Shown here: piece by piece, positions 51,593 through 61,471 of the stretch | How positions within the stretch are numbered: position 1 is the first letter of the stretch | Layout: the number at the start of each line of letters is the position of its first letter | Source: Halopenitus persicus | Lineage (GTDB): Archaea; Halobacteriota; Halobacteria; Halobacteriales; Haloferacaceae | Length of the DNA stretch: 64,000 bases | Reading direction: 5' to 3' | NCBI RefSeq assembly: GCF_002355635.1 | Contig: NZ_AP017558.1 | Coordinates: forward strand, 1,922,001-1,986,000 | Program-made: the position numbers and the translations under genes | Notes under the pieces: model-generated | What the model was told of the DNA's origin: nothing | Seen by the model: the letters and a program-made list of their open reading frames with translations, nothing else | The model's database searches: none

Positions 51593-52794
51593 TGGGATGG
51601 TTTGAACGTAGTCGGTTGTCCTACGGCGGGAAACTGCTTCCGAGTGCCGGTGTGATGGACGGTGTCCGCTCGTTTTTCACCAGGGGGAAGAAACACCGAC
51701 AACTCCTTGCAGATGCGGACGTACGGATCGGCGTTTCGGGCATTCGAGGAAAATCATCGACCGCCAAGCGGTTCGGCGAGATTCTACACGAGCGGGGCTA
51801 CGATACGTATACGAAGATCACCGGTGACCGGCCGACCTCCTACACCAACGGCCGAATGACCGCGATCCAGCGGCGCGGACCACGCGTGACGCTGTACGAG
51901 AACATCAATCTCGTTCAGGAGTTCGTGCCCCAGCTTGCGAGTACGATGCCTGATGATGCCATCATTATGGAGAACCAGGCGATCACCGAATACACGATGC
52001 GGATGGTCAACGAACAGTTTCTCAGACCCGATATCCTGGTTTTCTGTAACGTTCGTCAGGACCACAACGACACGCTCGGCAAGCGACGGCAAACGATCGC
52101 TCGCTCGTTCGCCAGATCGGTACCGGAGGGGTGTCACGTCATCAACGGCGAGCAACACGGCGTCATTCACGAGTACCTCACGGAGGAAATCGAAGCACGA
52201 GGGGCCACGATCGAACAGGTGGACGTCCCCGACCGTCATCGTGACCTCATCGGCGCCGAGACGGTCCACGCACTGAATCACATTCTGGACTATCTTGACG
52301 AACCACCCTTGCCGGATGCTGAACTCCAGACGATGCTCGATGACATCCAGCCGGAATGGACCGAGCTACCGGGAGGTCGCGTGTTTAACGGAGCCAAAGT
52401 CAACGAAATCGAGAGTACCGAACTGTTCCGCCGGCAGTTGGTCGGCACGGGTGACGACGCTGAGCTGGTCTGTCCGTTCGTGTTCCTTCGTCACGACCGC
52501 CGTGGTCGGACTGCATCGTTCGTCGAGTACATCAACATCCTCGCCGACCGCGACCTCATCGACAGCGTTCACGTCGGTGGGTCGTATACCGGCGTCTTCG
52601 CGCAACGCGTGTCCGTTCCAGCGACGGAGCACGATACCGATGCAACGAGCGCAAGCGAGGTCCTCGATCGACTGCTTGCGACGAACCAGCCGGTGATATT
52701 TATGGCGAACACCGTCCATCCGTTTATGCGAGACCTCGCCGACGAGGTGGAGTTCCGGGAGCGCGGTGGGCCAGCGCCGCTTCCGAATTATTGA
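51592..52794 (+). CDS. capB: Poly-gamma-glutamate synthase CapB/PgsB
   Basis: A 400-residue Mur-ligase-like amide ligase that polymerises glutamate via gamma bonds. The ATP loop is VRIGVSGIRGKSSTAKRF, followed by TKITGDRPTSY, ENQAITEYTMRMVNEQFLRPDILVFCNVRQDHNDTLG (the Mur-type metal region) and FVFLRHDRRGRT. Its length agrees with Bacillus PgsB. No capA (PgsA) gene follows; the next sequences are tRNA-derived repeats, so a partner must be elsewhere or lost. Lower GC than flanking genes suggests transfer. Confidence 0.9.
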   Translation: MGWFERSRLSYGGKLLPSAGVMDGVRSFFTRGKKHRQLLADADVRIGVSGIRGKSSTAKRFGEILHERGYDTYTKITGDRPTSYTNGRMTAIQRRGPRVTLYENINLVQEFVPQLASTMPDDAIIMENQAITEYTMRMVNEQFLRPDILVFCNVRQDHNDTLGKRRQTIARSFARSVPEGCHVINGEQHGVIHEYLTEEIEARGATIEQVDVPDRHRDLIGAETVHALNHILDYLDEPPLPDAELQTMLDDIQPEWTELPGGRVFNGAKVNEIESTELFRRQLVGTGDDAELVCPFVFLRHDRRGRTASFVEYINILADRDLIDSVHVGGSYTGVFAQRVSVPATEHDTDATSASEVLDRLLATNQPVIFMANTVHPFMRDLADEVEFRERGGPAPLPNY

Positions 52795-53219
52795 TGCTAT
52801 CGGCTCTCGCTTCCGAAGGATGCTCGACACCCGGTGGTTCGAACCGAACCCAGACGATATGCTTCGATCGTTGTCCGTGACGGCCAGTATTCACATCCGC
52901 GTTCGCTATCGCGAACGCTCTGCTTGACGTTTCCTCACCGCGTTGAAAAACGGACTCGCGGGGGTCCCGCGAGCGACCGTCGGGAGCGAGGGGGACCACG
53001 CGAGGGAACGAGGCGAGCGAAGCGAGCCGAATGGACTCGCGGTGATTTGAACCGAAACCGGACGTGCTCGCTGTGTGCGACCGGTCGGGTTCAAATCTCC
53101 ACCCGGCATTCTCGTTCCCTCGAAAACTCGGTCGCTCCGATGGACTCGCGGGGTCCCCGTGAGCGAAGCGAACGGGGGCACGCGAGGGAACGACTGAACG
53201 AACGAAGTGAGTGAAGGAG
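52795..53219. repeat. tRNA-Ala-derived direct repeats (probable attachment-site array)
   Basis: No gene lies here. A 22-base near-copy of the tRNA-Ala 3' end (TGGACTCGCGGTGATTTGAA) occurs at 53032-53053. Shorter copies occur at 52952 (GGACTCGCGGGGG) and 53141-53153 (TGGACTCGCGGGG). Two related units of about 100 bases share CGCGAGGGAACGA and GCGAGCGAAGCG-type stretches. An opposite-strand fragment GGGTTCAAATCTCC near 53087 faces the first copy. GCGTTCGCTATCGCGAACGC at 52899-52918 is a palindrome with a TATC centre. No integrase is present. Confidence 0.7.
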
Positions 53220-53291
53220 TGGACTCGCGGGGATTTGAACCCCGGGCCTCTTCCTTGCGAAGGAAGCGATCTGCCACTGATCTACGAGCCC
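53220..53291 (-). tRNA. tRNA-Ala (anticodon CGC)
   Basis: A 72-base cloverleaf folds on the minus strand: acceptor GGGCTCG/CGAGTCC, D arm GATC/GATC, anticodon stem CTTCC/GGAAG with loop TTCGCAA, and T arm CGGGG-TTCAAAT-CCCCG. The acceptor contains the G3-U70 pair that marks alanine tRNAs, and the discriminator base is A. The CCA end is not encoded. No intron is present. Its 3' end is the apparent attachment sequence of the neighbouring island. Confidence 0.97.
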
Positions 53292-53458
53292 GCCGACATC
53301 AATACTCAGCCGACCGCCGTACTTGTACCTTACTTTTCGCGGGCTCCGTGGTACGGGCCACCGATCGGACGAGCAACGTGACCGCCGTCACGCCGGTCGC
53401 GCCGCTGGTCGACGCGAAAAACGAAAGAAACTGCGGCGCGCGAGAATGCGCCCTAGCG

Positions 53459-53767
53459 CTAGTCCTCGAGTACGATCTCGATGCTGACGTCGTTCGGCAC
53501 CTGGATGCGCATCAGCTGGCGAAGCGCCCGCTCGTCCGCGTCGATGTCGATCAGACGCTTGTGAACGCGCATTTCCCAGTGTTCCCACGTCGCCGTGCCT
53601 TCTCCGTCCGGCGACTTTCGGGACGGGATCTCCAGCGTCTTCGTCGGCAGCGGGATCGGACCCGACAGGGAGACTCCCGTCGAGTCCGCGATCTCGCGGA
53701 CGTCGTCGCAGATGTCGTCGAGGTCCTCGGGGCGGGTGCCGGCGAGGCGGACGCGTGCCTGCTGCAT
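53459..53767 (-). CDS. rps10: 30S ribosomal protein S10
   Basis: A 102-residue protein with the S10 pattern: [40 protein letters not shown] and [14 protein letters not shown], ending [13 protein letters not shown]. It is three bases downstream of the aEF-1alpha stop, the conserved archaeal arrangement. Between it and the tRNA, 53292-53458 holds no gene that I can see. Confidence 0.97.
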   Translation of the reverse strand: MQQARVRLAGTRPEDLDDICDDVREIADSTGVSLSGPIPLPTKTLEIPSRKSPDGEGTATWEHWEMRVHKRLIDIDADERALRQLMRIQVPNDVSIEIVLED

Positions 53768-53770
53768 CGA

Positions 53771-55036
53771 TTATCGCTCGTTGACGTCCAGCACCTTGCC
53801 GGCCGCGATGGTCTGACCCATGTCACGGATGGCGAAGCTGCCGAGCTCCGGAATCTCGCCGGACGGCTCGATGCTGAGGGGCTTTTGCGGACGTACGGTG
53901 ACGACTGCGGCGTCGCCGGACTTGATGAAGTCCGGGTTCTCCTCGGCGACTTCGCCCGAGGACGGGTCGATCTTCTGGTCGATCGACTCGATCGTACACG
54001 CGACCTGCGCCGTGTGGGCGTGGAAGACCGGCGTGTACCCGGCGGTGATGACGCTCGGGTGCTGCATCACGACGACCTGGGCCTGGAAGGTCTCGGCGAC
54101 CGTCGGCGGGTCGTCCGCGGGGCCACAGACGTCGCCGCGGCGGATGTCGTCCTTGCCGATGCCGCGGACGTTGAACCCGACGTTGTCGCCGGGCTCGGCC
54201 TTCGGCACTTCCTCGTGGTGCATCTCGACCGTCTTCACCTCGCCGCCGACGTCCGACGGCTGGAAGGAGACGTTGTCGCCCGTGTTGAGGACGCCGGTCT
54301 CGATCCGTCCGACCGGGACGGTCCCGATGCCGGAGATCGTGTAGACGTCCTGGATCGGAAGCCGCAGCGGCGCGTCCGTCGGCGGCTCGGACTCCGGCAG
54401 GTTGTTGAGGGCCTCAAGGAGGATCTCGCCGTCGTACCAGTCCGTGTTCTCGGACTCGTCGGCGATGTTGTCGCCCTCGAACGCCGAGATCGGGATGTAC
54501 TTGGCGTCGTCCGCGTTGAAGCGAACCTGGTTGAGCAGGTCCTGAACCTCGGACTTGACCTCCTTGTACGTGGACTCCTCGTAGTCGACGAGGTCCATCT
54601 TGTTCACGCCGATGATGAGCTCGTTGATGCCCAGCGTGCGGGCCAGGAAGACGTGCTCGCGTGTCTGGGGCGCGACGCCGTCGTCAGCCGCGACGACGAG
54701 GACGGCGTTGTCGGCCTGGGAGGCGCCCGTGATCATGTTCTTCACGAAGTCACGGTGACCCGGACAGTCGACGATGGTGAAGTAGTACTGGTCCGTGTCG
54801 AACTCCTGGTGGGCGATGTCGATCGTGACGCCACGCTCGCGCTCCTCGGCGAGGTTGTCCATCACGTAGGCGAACTCGAACCCGCCCTTGCCCTTCTCTT
54901 CGGCTTCCTCGCGGTGCTGCTCGATGACGTGCTCGGGGACGCTCCCCGTCTCGTAGAGGAGTCGGCCCACGAGCGTACTCTTGCCGTGGTCGACGTGGCC
55001 GATAATGGCCAGATTCTGGTGCGGTTTGTCACTCAT
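53771..55036 (-). CDS. tuf: Translation elongation factor aEF-1 alpha
   Basis: A 421-residue GTPase delivering aminoacyl-tRNA. G motifs are [14 protein letters not shown] and NKMD. The effector region contains the conserved [15 protein letters not shown], and domains II and III follow ([31 protein letters not shown]). A minus-strand TATA CGTTTTAGTGG (plus 55088-55098) lies about 55 bases upstream, giving a leader of roughly 30 bases that contains GCGCCTTAGCGC, a near-palindrome. Confidence 0.97.
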   Translation of the reverse strand: MSDKPHQNLAIIGHVDHGKSTLVGRLLYETGSVPEHVIEQHREEAEEKGKGGFEFAYVMDNLAEERERGVTIDIAHQEFDTDQYYFTIVDCPGHRDFVKNMITGASQADNAVLVVAADDGVAPQTREHVFLARTLGINELIIGVNKMDLVDYEESTYKEVKSEVQDLLNQVRFNADDAKYIPISAFEGDNIADESENTDWYDGEILLEALNNLPESEPPTDAPLRLPIQDVYTISGIGTVPVGRIETGVLNTGDNVSFQPSDVGGEVKTVEMHHEEVPKAEPGDNVGFNVRGIGKDDIRRGDVCGPADDPPTVAETFQAQVVVMQHPSVITAGYTPVFHAHTAQVACTIESIDQKIDPSSGEVAEENPDFIKSGDAAVVTVRPQKPLSIEPSGEIPELGSFAIRDMGQTIAAGKVLDVNER

Positions 55037-55221
55037 GGGGTAATCACGCGCTAAGGCGCTCTGTGAGGATGTTTTCGTGTGATTCCACTAAAACGGTTTC
55101 GATACGGACTACGGCCGATCTGGCGCCGTCTGGCGGTTTGTGCCGAGTTGGCATATGGGTTGATCGTGGCGTCTCGCGATCGAAGGCCGCGAGAACGCGT
55201 CAGCGTCCGCGGCGGAGACGG

Positions 55222-56103
55222 CTAGGCGGATCGGAACGGCTCGAGGGCGTCGGCTTCGAACGCGACGCGCTCCCCCGAGCGGTCGAAGCAGCCGTACTCC
55301 GTGACGCCCTCGATGCTCGGCGTGCCGTCGCTGAGCAGGGTGTGTTCGATGCGGACCGCACGGTCGTCGACCGCGCGGACGTCCGACTCGACCTGCAGGG
55401 TGGACTCGAAGGGTACCGGTGACGTGAACTCCCAGCGCCAGTCCGCGAGCCGGAACGGCTGTCGGTCCCCGCTCAACGCGGCGCGGCTCGTTCCCGCGTC
55501 CTCCAGGAACGCCTCGAGCGCGGCGTCGGCGAAGCTCGGATACTCCTCGAAGTACGCCAGCTCCGACCCCTCGATGTGGGGGCTTCGAATCGGGAACGAC
55601 GCGCTGAAGCTCGGGAGCGCGTCCGCCGCCTCCGCCGCCGCACCGTCGCCGGCTCCGTCGGCTTTCATCCTCGGCGCGTCGGGACCGACGGCCGGGTCCC
55701 GGTCGACGAGCCGGTCCGCGAAGGCCTCCCGCGTCGCGTCCGGTAGCTCGAGCGCGCCGCCCTCGGGCGCGATCGTGACGTGCGTGATCCGCCCGGTCGC
55801 CACCGGCTCGCCGTCGCCGTCGGTCATCTCGTAGACGAGTTCGACGCTCGAGTTGCCGACGTCTACGGGAACGGTCTCGACCGAGACCGTGTCCTCGAAG
55901 GTCGGATAGCGGTGGACCGAGGTGCTGGCGACGACGGGTGCGTAGGGGATCCCGTCGGCCGCGACGATGTCCTGGAACCGGTGTCCGAGCGCCCCGGTGA
56001 TCTCCTGTGTCGAGATCAGCTCCCAATCGAAGAACAGGGACCCGTGGACGAGGGGCCCGGCCAGTTCGCCGAAGCGGATCGGATGTGAGTCGATCGTTTG
56101 CAC
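55222..56103 (-). CDS. Double-hotdog thioesterase-like protein
   Basis: A 293-residue protein of two hotdog-fold halves. The first (about residues 20-125) has FFDWELISTQEITGALGHRFQDIVAADGIPYAPV and FEDTVSVETVPVDVGNSSVELVYEM. The second (about 170-290) has SPHIEGSELAYFEEYPSFADAALEAFLEDAG and VPFESTLQVESDVRAVDDRAVRIEHTL. The 4-hydroxybenzoyl-CoA thioesterase type is suggested. Its conserved seat inside the translation block is probably positional only. Substrate is unknown. Confidence 0.75.
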   Translation of the reverse strand: MQTIDSHPIRFGELAGPLVHGSLFFDWELISTQEITGALGHRFQDIVAADGIPYAPVVASTSVHRYPTFEDTVSVETVPVDVGNSSVELVYEMTDGDGEPVATGRITHVTIAPEGGALELPDATREAFADRLVDRDPAVGPDAPRMKADGAGDGAAAEAADALPSFSASFPIRSPHIEGSELAYFEEYPSFADAALEAFLEDAGTSRAALSGDRQPFRLADWRWEFTSPVPFESTLQVESDVRAVDDRAVRIEHTLLSDGTPSIEGVTEYGCFDRSGERVAFEADALEPFRSA

Positions 56104-56162
56104 GGTCGGGTAAACGCGGTCGACACACTACAGCGTTTAGGTTCCGGCGCCCGCTTCGTTCC

Positions 56163-56244
56163 GGCAGCCGTTTCCTCACGGCAGCCGCTTCCTCACGGCA
56201 GCCGCTTCCTCACGGCAGCCGCTTCCTCACGGCAGCCGCTTCCA
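56163..56244. repeat. 17-base tandem repeat downstream of aEF-2
   Basis: GGCAGCCGCTTCCTCAC is repeated four times without gaps (the first unit has one change) and partly a fifth time. It lies between the hotdog gene start and the aEF-2 stop. The rest of 56104-56372 shows no gene. Confidence 0.95.
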
Positions 56245-56372
56245 CCCGCGCCGGCCTCGGTCGACGGTCCGCCGACTGATGGCTCTCGGCGGCGAACGCG
56301 ACGCCGACCCTCATCGAACCGAAAAAGGTCCGCGAACGGAGACCGCGGTGACCGGCGCGTGCCGGTGCGTCG

Positions 56373-58562
56373 TTAGATGTAGTCGATCGACTGCGGCAGC
56401 TCGAGCTTCATTCCCTTGCGCTCGCGAATCTCCATGATCTTCTCGCGCTGGAGGTTGTCGACGAGCACGCGGAAGCCGGCGTTCTCCGTGTTCCAGGAGG
56501 CGCGGCCCTCGGTGGCCGAGCGGATGTCGCTCGAGAAGCCGATCATCTCCTCGACCGGCGCGATGCCCTCGACGACCATCAGGTCGCCCTCCTGGTACAT
56601 GTCGTCGACGCGGCCGCGGCGGCCCTGGATCTCGCCGGAGGCGGCGCCCATGTGCTCGGAGGGGACGTCGATCCGGACGTCCTGGATCGGCTCGAGCAGG
56701 CGGACCTCGCCGTCGATGAGCGCACGGTGAACCGCGTCGCGCACCGCCGGGATGACCTGTGCCGGACCGCGGTGGATCGTGTCCTCGTGGAGCTTGGCGT
56801 CGTGGAGGCGGAACAGCGCGCCCTGGACCGGCTCGGCGGCGAGCGGGCCGTCGTCGAGGGCCTCCTGGAGCCCCTCGAGAACGAGCTCCATCGTCTCGTT
56901 GAGGTGTTGGATACCCTTCGTGTCGTCGATGAGGATGTTGGTCCGGTGGATGTCCTCCACGTTCTGGGAGGTGTCCTTGTCCATTCCGGCCTCCTGCAGC
57001 GCCTCACGGCGCTCCAGTTCGGGCATGTCCATCGAGACCTCGCCGAGCTGGATCGCGTCGACGATGTCCTGGTCCATCGGCTCGACCGTGATGTAGAACT
57101 TGTTGTGTCGGTTCGGCGACTGCCCCTCGACCTCGCGGGACTCCTCCTGGGGCTGTTCGCGGTAGACGACGATCGGTTCGCCCGTGATGACCGGGATGCC
57201 CTGGTTGTCGCGGATCCGCTGGGTGATGACCTCGAGGTGCAGCTCGCCCTGTCCGCTGATCAGGTGCTCGCCGGTGTCCTCGTTGATCTCGATCTGGATG
57301 GTCGGATCCTCCTTGGCGACCTGCTGGAGCGTCTCGATGAGCTTCGGCAGGTCGTCCATGTTCTTCGCCTCGACGGACTTCGTGATGACCGGCTCGGAGA
57401 TGTGTTCGATCGACTCGAACGGCGTCATCTCCACCGAGGAGACCGTGGAACCGGCGATCGCGTCGCGCAGGCCGGTGACCGAAGCGATGTTGCCGGCGGG
57501 AACGCGTTCCACTTCCTCGCGTTCCGACCCCATGAAGAGGCCGACGCTCTGGAGGCGGTTCTTGCCGGCCGTCCCGGAGACGTACAGCTCCTGCCCCTTC
57601 TCGAGGGTACCGGAGAAGACGCGGCCGGTCGCGATCTCGCCGGCGTGCGGGTCCATCGAGATGTCGGTGACCATGAAGACGACCTCGCCGTCCTCGTCGA
57701 CGAGCTGCATTGACTCCGCGAGGGCGGAGTCCGGGTCGCCGCGCCAGATGCGCGGGACACGGCGGGGCTGGGCGTCGACCGGGTTCGGGAAGTGCTCACA
57801 GACCATGTCGAGCACGACGTCCGAAAGCGGCGTCCGCTCGTGGAGCTCCTCGCGCTTGTCGGCCCGCTCCAGGTCGATGATGTCGCCGAAGTCCATCCCG
57901 GTCCGCTGCATCGAGGGCATCGAGACGCCCCACTTGTACAGCGCGGAGCCGAAGCCGACGGTCCCGTCCTCGACGGAAACCGTCCAGTCCTCCGGGATGT
58001 CGTCCATGTTCTCCGCCATCCCGCGGATGAGCTCGTTGACGTCGCTGATGACCGCGAGCAGGCGCTCCTGCATCTCCTGGGGGCCCTCCTGGAGCTCGGA
58101 GATGAGGCGGTCGACCTTGTTGATGAACAGGGTCGGCTTGACGCCCTCGCGTAGGGCCTGCCGAAGGACCGTCTCCGTCTGGGGCATCGCGCCCTCGACG
58201 GCGTCCACGACCACCAGCGCGCCGTCGACCGCGCGCATCGCACGGGTGACGTCGCCGCCGAAGTCGACGTGGCCCGGCGTGTCGATGAGGTTGATGAGGT
58301 GGTTGGTGTCGTCGTACTCGTGGGTCATCGAGACGTTCGCCGCGTCGATCGTGATCCCGCGTTCCTGTTCGTCCTCCTTCGTGTCCATCGCGAGCTGCTC
58401 GCCTGCCGTGTCCTCGGAGATCATCCCCGCCCCGGCGAGGAGGTTGTCCGAGAGCGTCGTCTTCCCGTGGTCGACGTGAGCGGCGATGGCGATGTTCCGG
58501 ATGTGCTCCGGATTGTCCATCAGCCGTTCACATTCCTGGACGATTTTCTTGCGTCGGCCCAT
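56373..58562 (-). CDS. fusA: Translation elongation factor aEF-2
   Basis: A 729-residue translocase GTPase. It has [30 protein letters not shown], the effector block [10 protein letters not shown], and the C-terminal [18 protein letters not shown] region carrying the His that is modified to diphthamide. The ATG at 58562 was chosen because CCCTTTTGACC lies about 30 bases upstream, and the N-terminus [15 protein letters not shown] is family-typical; the open frame extends 10 codons further. Confidence 0.97.
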   Translation of the reverse strand: MGRRKKIVQECERLMDNPEHIRNIAIAAHVDHGKTTLSDNLLAGAGMISEDTAGEQLAMDTKEDEQERGITIDAANVSMTHEYDDTNHLINLIDTPGHVDFGGDVTRAMRAVDGALVVVDAVEGAMPQTETVLRQALREGVKPTLFINKVDRLISELQEGPQEMQERLLAVISDVNELIRGMAENMDDIPEDWTVSVEDGTVGFGSALYKWGVSMPSMQRTGMDFGDIIDLERADKREELHERTPLSDVVLDMVCEHFPNPVDAQPRRVPRIWRGDPDSALAESMQLVDEDGEVVFMVTDISMDPHAGEIATGRVFSGTLEKGQELYVSGTAGKNRLQSVGLFMGSEREEVERVPAGNIASVTGLRDAIAGSTVSSVEMTPFESIEHISEPVITKSVEAKNMDDLPKLIETLQQVAKEDPTIQIEINEDTGEHLISGQGELHLEVITQRIRDNQGIPVITGEPIVVYREQPQEESREVEGQSPNRHNKFYITVEPMDQDIVDAIQLGEVSMDMPELERREALQEAGMDKDTSQNVEDIHRTNILIDDTKGIQHLNETMELVLEGLQEALDDGPLAAEPVQGALFRLHDAKLHEDTIHRGPAQVIPAVRDAVHRALIDGEVRLLEPIQDVRIDVPSEHMGAASGEIQGRRGRVDDMYQEGDLMVVEGIAPVEEMIGFSSDIRSATEGRASWNTENAGFRVLVDNLQREKIMEIRERKGMKLELPQSIDYI

Positions 58563-58809
58563 TATGATGCGTTGTACCGCCAGCGGGGTCAAAAGGGTAG
58601 TGTTTCACGTCGGCCGGAGACGGACGTCTCGGCCCGTTTCGGTACGTTTCGTGTTGATCCGACCCACGGGAAGGATGCGGAACGAACCCTGCGGAAGCTC
58701 GACGGGGACGTCGCGGTCCGAGACCGAAACCGGCGGTTCACAACCGTCTTCTCGACGGCTCGGATACCACGAAAGCGCTTTAGGGCGGTAGGCCGTGATA
58801 CTGATACGC

Positions 58810-59541
58810 ATGGACCTCCGAGTACACGGCGACGTCGCTCCCGACCCGTTCCTGAGCGCGGCCGACCTCTTCGAGACGGAGTTCACGGTGGCGGACCCGG
58901 TTCGGGTTCGCGTCCGTGAGAACCCCGACGAGCGCACGTGGGCCGCCCACTATCCGGACCACCACGTGCTCAACATCTCGCGGCGGGCGGCGACGAGCGC
59001 GATGGCCCGCGAGTTGGCGATTCACGAGTTCGCCCACATGGTTCGTCACGAGGAGTCGCACCCGTCACACACCCAGTCCACCGAGGAGGCGCTCTATCTC
59101 GGACTCGCCGGCGAGTCGATCGAGCGTCGCAAACTCACTCACTGTTATCAGATCGCGAATCACATGAAGGACATCTACGCCGACGACATCACGCTCTCGG
59201 TCGCGCCGGCGGACAAGCTCCTCGGATTCCTGGAGTCGACCCTTGCGGGCGCGATTGCGGACCGACCGGTCCCGCCACGCCCGGGATCGACGCCGGTCAC
59301 GCCCGGGGCCGACCCTGAAATAACGGCGGTCAACGCCGCGTTCGCCCTCGCGCTGGTCGAGCGTCACGGCCTCGCCGACCGCGACCACCGGCTGTACGAC
59401 CTCGCACGGGCGGCCGGCAGCGATGCACCCGCGATCGACGTTCCGGACTTCAAGCGTCGATTCCTCGCGCTCGGACCGAACCCCTCCGAAAGCGACTATC
59501 GGAAGGCGTTGGTCGACGCGACGCGAGCGTACGCGGTCTAG
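58810..59541 (+). CDS. DUF5781-type protein with HExxH-like motif
   Basis: A 243-residue protein. IHEFAHMVRHEE near residue 75 contains HEFAH, the zinc-metalloprotease HExxH motif, followed about 18 residues later by STEEALYLGLAG, whose Glu could be the third ligand. The rest is helical. A haloarchaeal family, probably DUF5781, sits at this place between aEF-2 and S7. The ATG at 58810 has CTTTAGG about 27-30 bases upstream. A protease role is inferred only from the motif. Confidence 0.75.
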   Translation: MDLRVHGDVAPDPFLSAADLFETEFTVADPVRVRVRENPDERTWAAHYPDHHVLNISRRAATSAMARELAIHEFAHMVRHEESHPSHTQSTEEALYLGLAGESIERRKLTHCYQIANHMKDIYADDITLSVAPADKLLGFLESTLAGAIADRPVPPRPGSTPVTPGADPEITAVNAAFALALVERHGLADRDHRLYDLARAAGSDAPAIDVPDFKRRFLALGPNPSESDYRKALVDATRAYAV

Positions 59542-59666
59542 AGGCTTTCAAGTGTCTTGGAGAGGCAGCTCTCAAGCTCAAGTGCCGGTTGGTGACCTCG
59601 ACGTTCGGATCGCCGAGCGCCGCGCTGATCCGGGCGGAGAACGGGAGATAGAAGGTGCGGGCCGGT

Positions 59667-60305
59667 TTAGCGGGCCGCGGCCGCGACGCGTTCGCGCTCC
59701 TCCTTCTGGGAGATCGCGTACGTCTCGACGTCGTAGTCGGCCGCGCCGGTGAGCTGGCTGGCCAGCGCCTCGGCGGCCGTGGTGGTGGATTTGTACGTCG
59801 CCGACTCGACGCCGTCGGCGATGAACTTGAGGGCCTGGTCGACGCGGCGCTGGGGCGCGACGTCGACGGCTTTCGGGACCGAGATGCCGCCGTACTTCAG
59901 GCGGACGGTCTCCTCACGCGGGGCCGCGTTCTCGACGGCCGTCACGAGGACCTGCACCGGGTTCTCGTCGGTCCGCTCGTGGACGAGATCGAAGGCGTCA
60001 CGGACGATCCGCGTGGCCTGCTGTTTCTTGCCGGTGTTCTCCTCGTTCTGCATCAGCCGGTTGATGAGCCGCTCGACGAGCGATATCTCCGACTTCTGGA
60101 ACTGCTTGGAGGCGTGACGGCCCATCGTGTGGGCGATCGGCGTCACGTTGAGGTACCGCTTCGTGGAGGGGTCGCTGTAGGCGATCTCCGAGACGTCCCA
60201 GACGCCGAACAGCAGGGCGTTCTCGGTGGCAGCATCGCTGTCGGCGGGCGCGTCTGGCTCGGGCGTCTGTGCCTCGGCCGCCTCCGCGTCGTCGCTCTCG
60301 CTCAT
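59667..60305 (-). CDS. rps7: 30S ribosomal protein S7
   Basis: A 212-residue protein. The first 30 residues are an acidic haloarchaeal extension. The S7 core follows, with [92 protein letters not shown] and a basic end. Its ATG overlaps the S12 stop by four bases. Confidence 0.97.
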   Translation of the reverse strand: MSESDDAEAAEAQTPEPDAPADSDAATENALLFGVWDVSEIAYSDPSTKRYLNVTPIAHTMGRHASKQFQKSEISLVERLINRLMQNEENTGKKQQATRIVRDAFDLVHERTDENPVQVLVTAVENAAPREETVRLKYGGISVPKAVDVAPQRRVDQALKFIADGVESATYKSTTTAAEALASQLTGAADYDVETYAISQKEERERVAAAAR

Positions 60306-60730
60306 CGGACGGGCTTCTCCGCGTTGCCGCGAACCAGTTCGATCATCGAGACGCCGTTGACCTTCTCGACCTTGTAGTTGACGCCGGAGAGGTCGCCCAT
60401 CGCGCGACCCTTCGCGCCGCCGATCCCGGCGATCGTGACCTCGTCGTGCTCGTCGATGAAGGAGATCGCGCCGTCGCCCGGACAGAACGCCGTGACCTGC
60501 TTGCCGTTCTTGATGAGCTGGACCCGGACGCACTTCCGGATCGCGGAGTTGGGCTGTTTGGCTTCGATACCGACCTTCTCCAGGACGATGCCGCGGCCCT
60601 GCGGCGCGCCCTCGAGCGGGTCTGACTTCTTTTTGAGCCCGCGCTCTCGTCGAGCGTACTCGGAGTCGGACCAGCGCCGCTTCTGCCGGTCCTGTTTGAG
60701 CTTGCGGGCCGCGTACTTACCGTTCGCCAT
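60302..60730 (-). CDS. rps12: 30S ribosomal protein S12
   Basis: A 142-residue protein. It begins [20 protein letters not shown] and has the decoding-loop segments [19 protein letters not shown] and [29 protein letters not shown]-like CGCTTAAGTAG lies about 27 bases upstream of 60730. In many haloarchaea RNA polymerase genes and nusA precede S12; here the upstream gene is a DUF5611-type protein instead. Confidence 0.97.
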   Translation of the reverse strand: MANGKYAARKLKQDRQKRRWSDSEYARRERGLKKKSDPLEGAPQGRGIVLEKVGIEAKQPNSAIRKCVRVQLIKNGKQVTAFCPGDGAISFIDEHDEVTIAGIGGAKGRAMGDLSGVNYKVEKVNGVSMIELVRGNAEKPVR

Positions 60731-60951
60731 CGTACCCACCCTTCCGAACGGAGCTACTTAAGCGCCCGCTTTCCGGAGCGGTGAAACCGACTCAGATCCG
60801 GCGAGGGATAGCTATCGTGGATTCTGAGCCGGTTTCTGATCACGGCGGTACCGGAAACGGCGGACGCTCAGAAACGATGAGAGGATAACGAGCACGCAGC
60901 GGTCGTTTCGGATCGCTCCGTGGCGATCCGCGATCGGCAGGTCGGCTCCCG
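60731..60951. other. Intergenic region upstream of rps12
   Basis: Besides the rps12 TATA box (plus 60751-60762) it holds CTATCGTGGAT at 60812-60822, the same 11 bases found at the palindromes at 2924 and 36093. It is preceded here by a small palindrome GATAGCTATC. No gene is seen. Confidence 0.35.
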
Positions 60952-61335
60952 TCAGTAGTCGGGCGACTCGTCCTCGACGGCCCGTTTCATCGAGTCACGG
61001 CGGGACTTGGCGTCGCGGCCGGTCGCCTCGAGGAGAAAGTCGTTCTTCGCGTCGACCGCATCGGCGGCTGCCTCCGCGTCCCCGTCGGCGATGACCTCCT
61101 CGGCGGGCCGCTCTTCGAAGTGGACTGCGAGTTTGTCCTTCTTGCCGTCGTAGCTCGCCGCGCCGGCGACTATCCGTTCGAAGACCGGATTCTCCGGTTC
61201 CTCAACGACGTATAGCTCGTGGCCGTTGACCTCTTCCGTGCCCGAGACCGTGCCGAAGTACTCCTCGATCGATCCCTTCAGATCCGGCATTCGCTCCTCG
61301 AGGTACTCGCCGCGGCGCATTTTGTACTCCTTCAT
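60952..61335 (-). CDS. DUF5611-type conserved protein
   Basis: A 127-residue protein starting MKEYKMRRGEYLEERMPDLK. Its body GSIEEYFGTVSGTEEVNGHELYVVEEPENPVFERIVAG and LAVHFEERPAEE recall a haloarchaeal family listed, as I recall, as DUF5611. No catalytic motif is apparent. The ATG at 61335 was chosen because GGTTTACC lies about 27 bases upstream; the longer frame to 61512 has no conserved look. Confidence 0.75.
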   Translation of the reverse strand: MKEYKMRRGEYLEERMPDLKGSIEEYFGTVSGTEEVNGHELYVVEEPENPVFERIVAGAASYDGKKDKLAVHFEERPAEEVIADGDAEAAADAVDAKNDFLLEATGRDAKSRRDSMKRAVEDESPDY

Positions 61336-61471
61336 TGCCGCGACGTTCGAAAGCGGGCGGTAAACCAGTTTCGTCACGAGCGACGCGCGTGAGCGGCTCC
61401 CGAACGTGGTGCACGGCGAACGTGATGCACGGCGAACCGGGACCCTCGGAACGTCGGAACACACCGCGAGG

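Noticed and set aside
53087-53110. Second tRNA gene on the plus strand (GGGTTCAAATCTCC)
   Set aside because: Only a T-arm-like piece is present with a poor stem; no anticodon or acceptor stem can be built upstream, so it is a fragment.
53207-55054. 615-residue open frame on the plus strand
   Set aside because: It runs antisense through tRNA-Ala, S10 and aEF-1alpha. Long antisense frames are common in GC-rich haloarchaeal DNA, and the translation has no family pattern.
56163-56244. Possible CRISPR or replication-origin iteron
   Set aside because: The 17-base units have no spacers, are GC-rich, and no orc1/cdc6 gene or AT-rich unwinding region is nearby.
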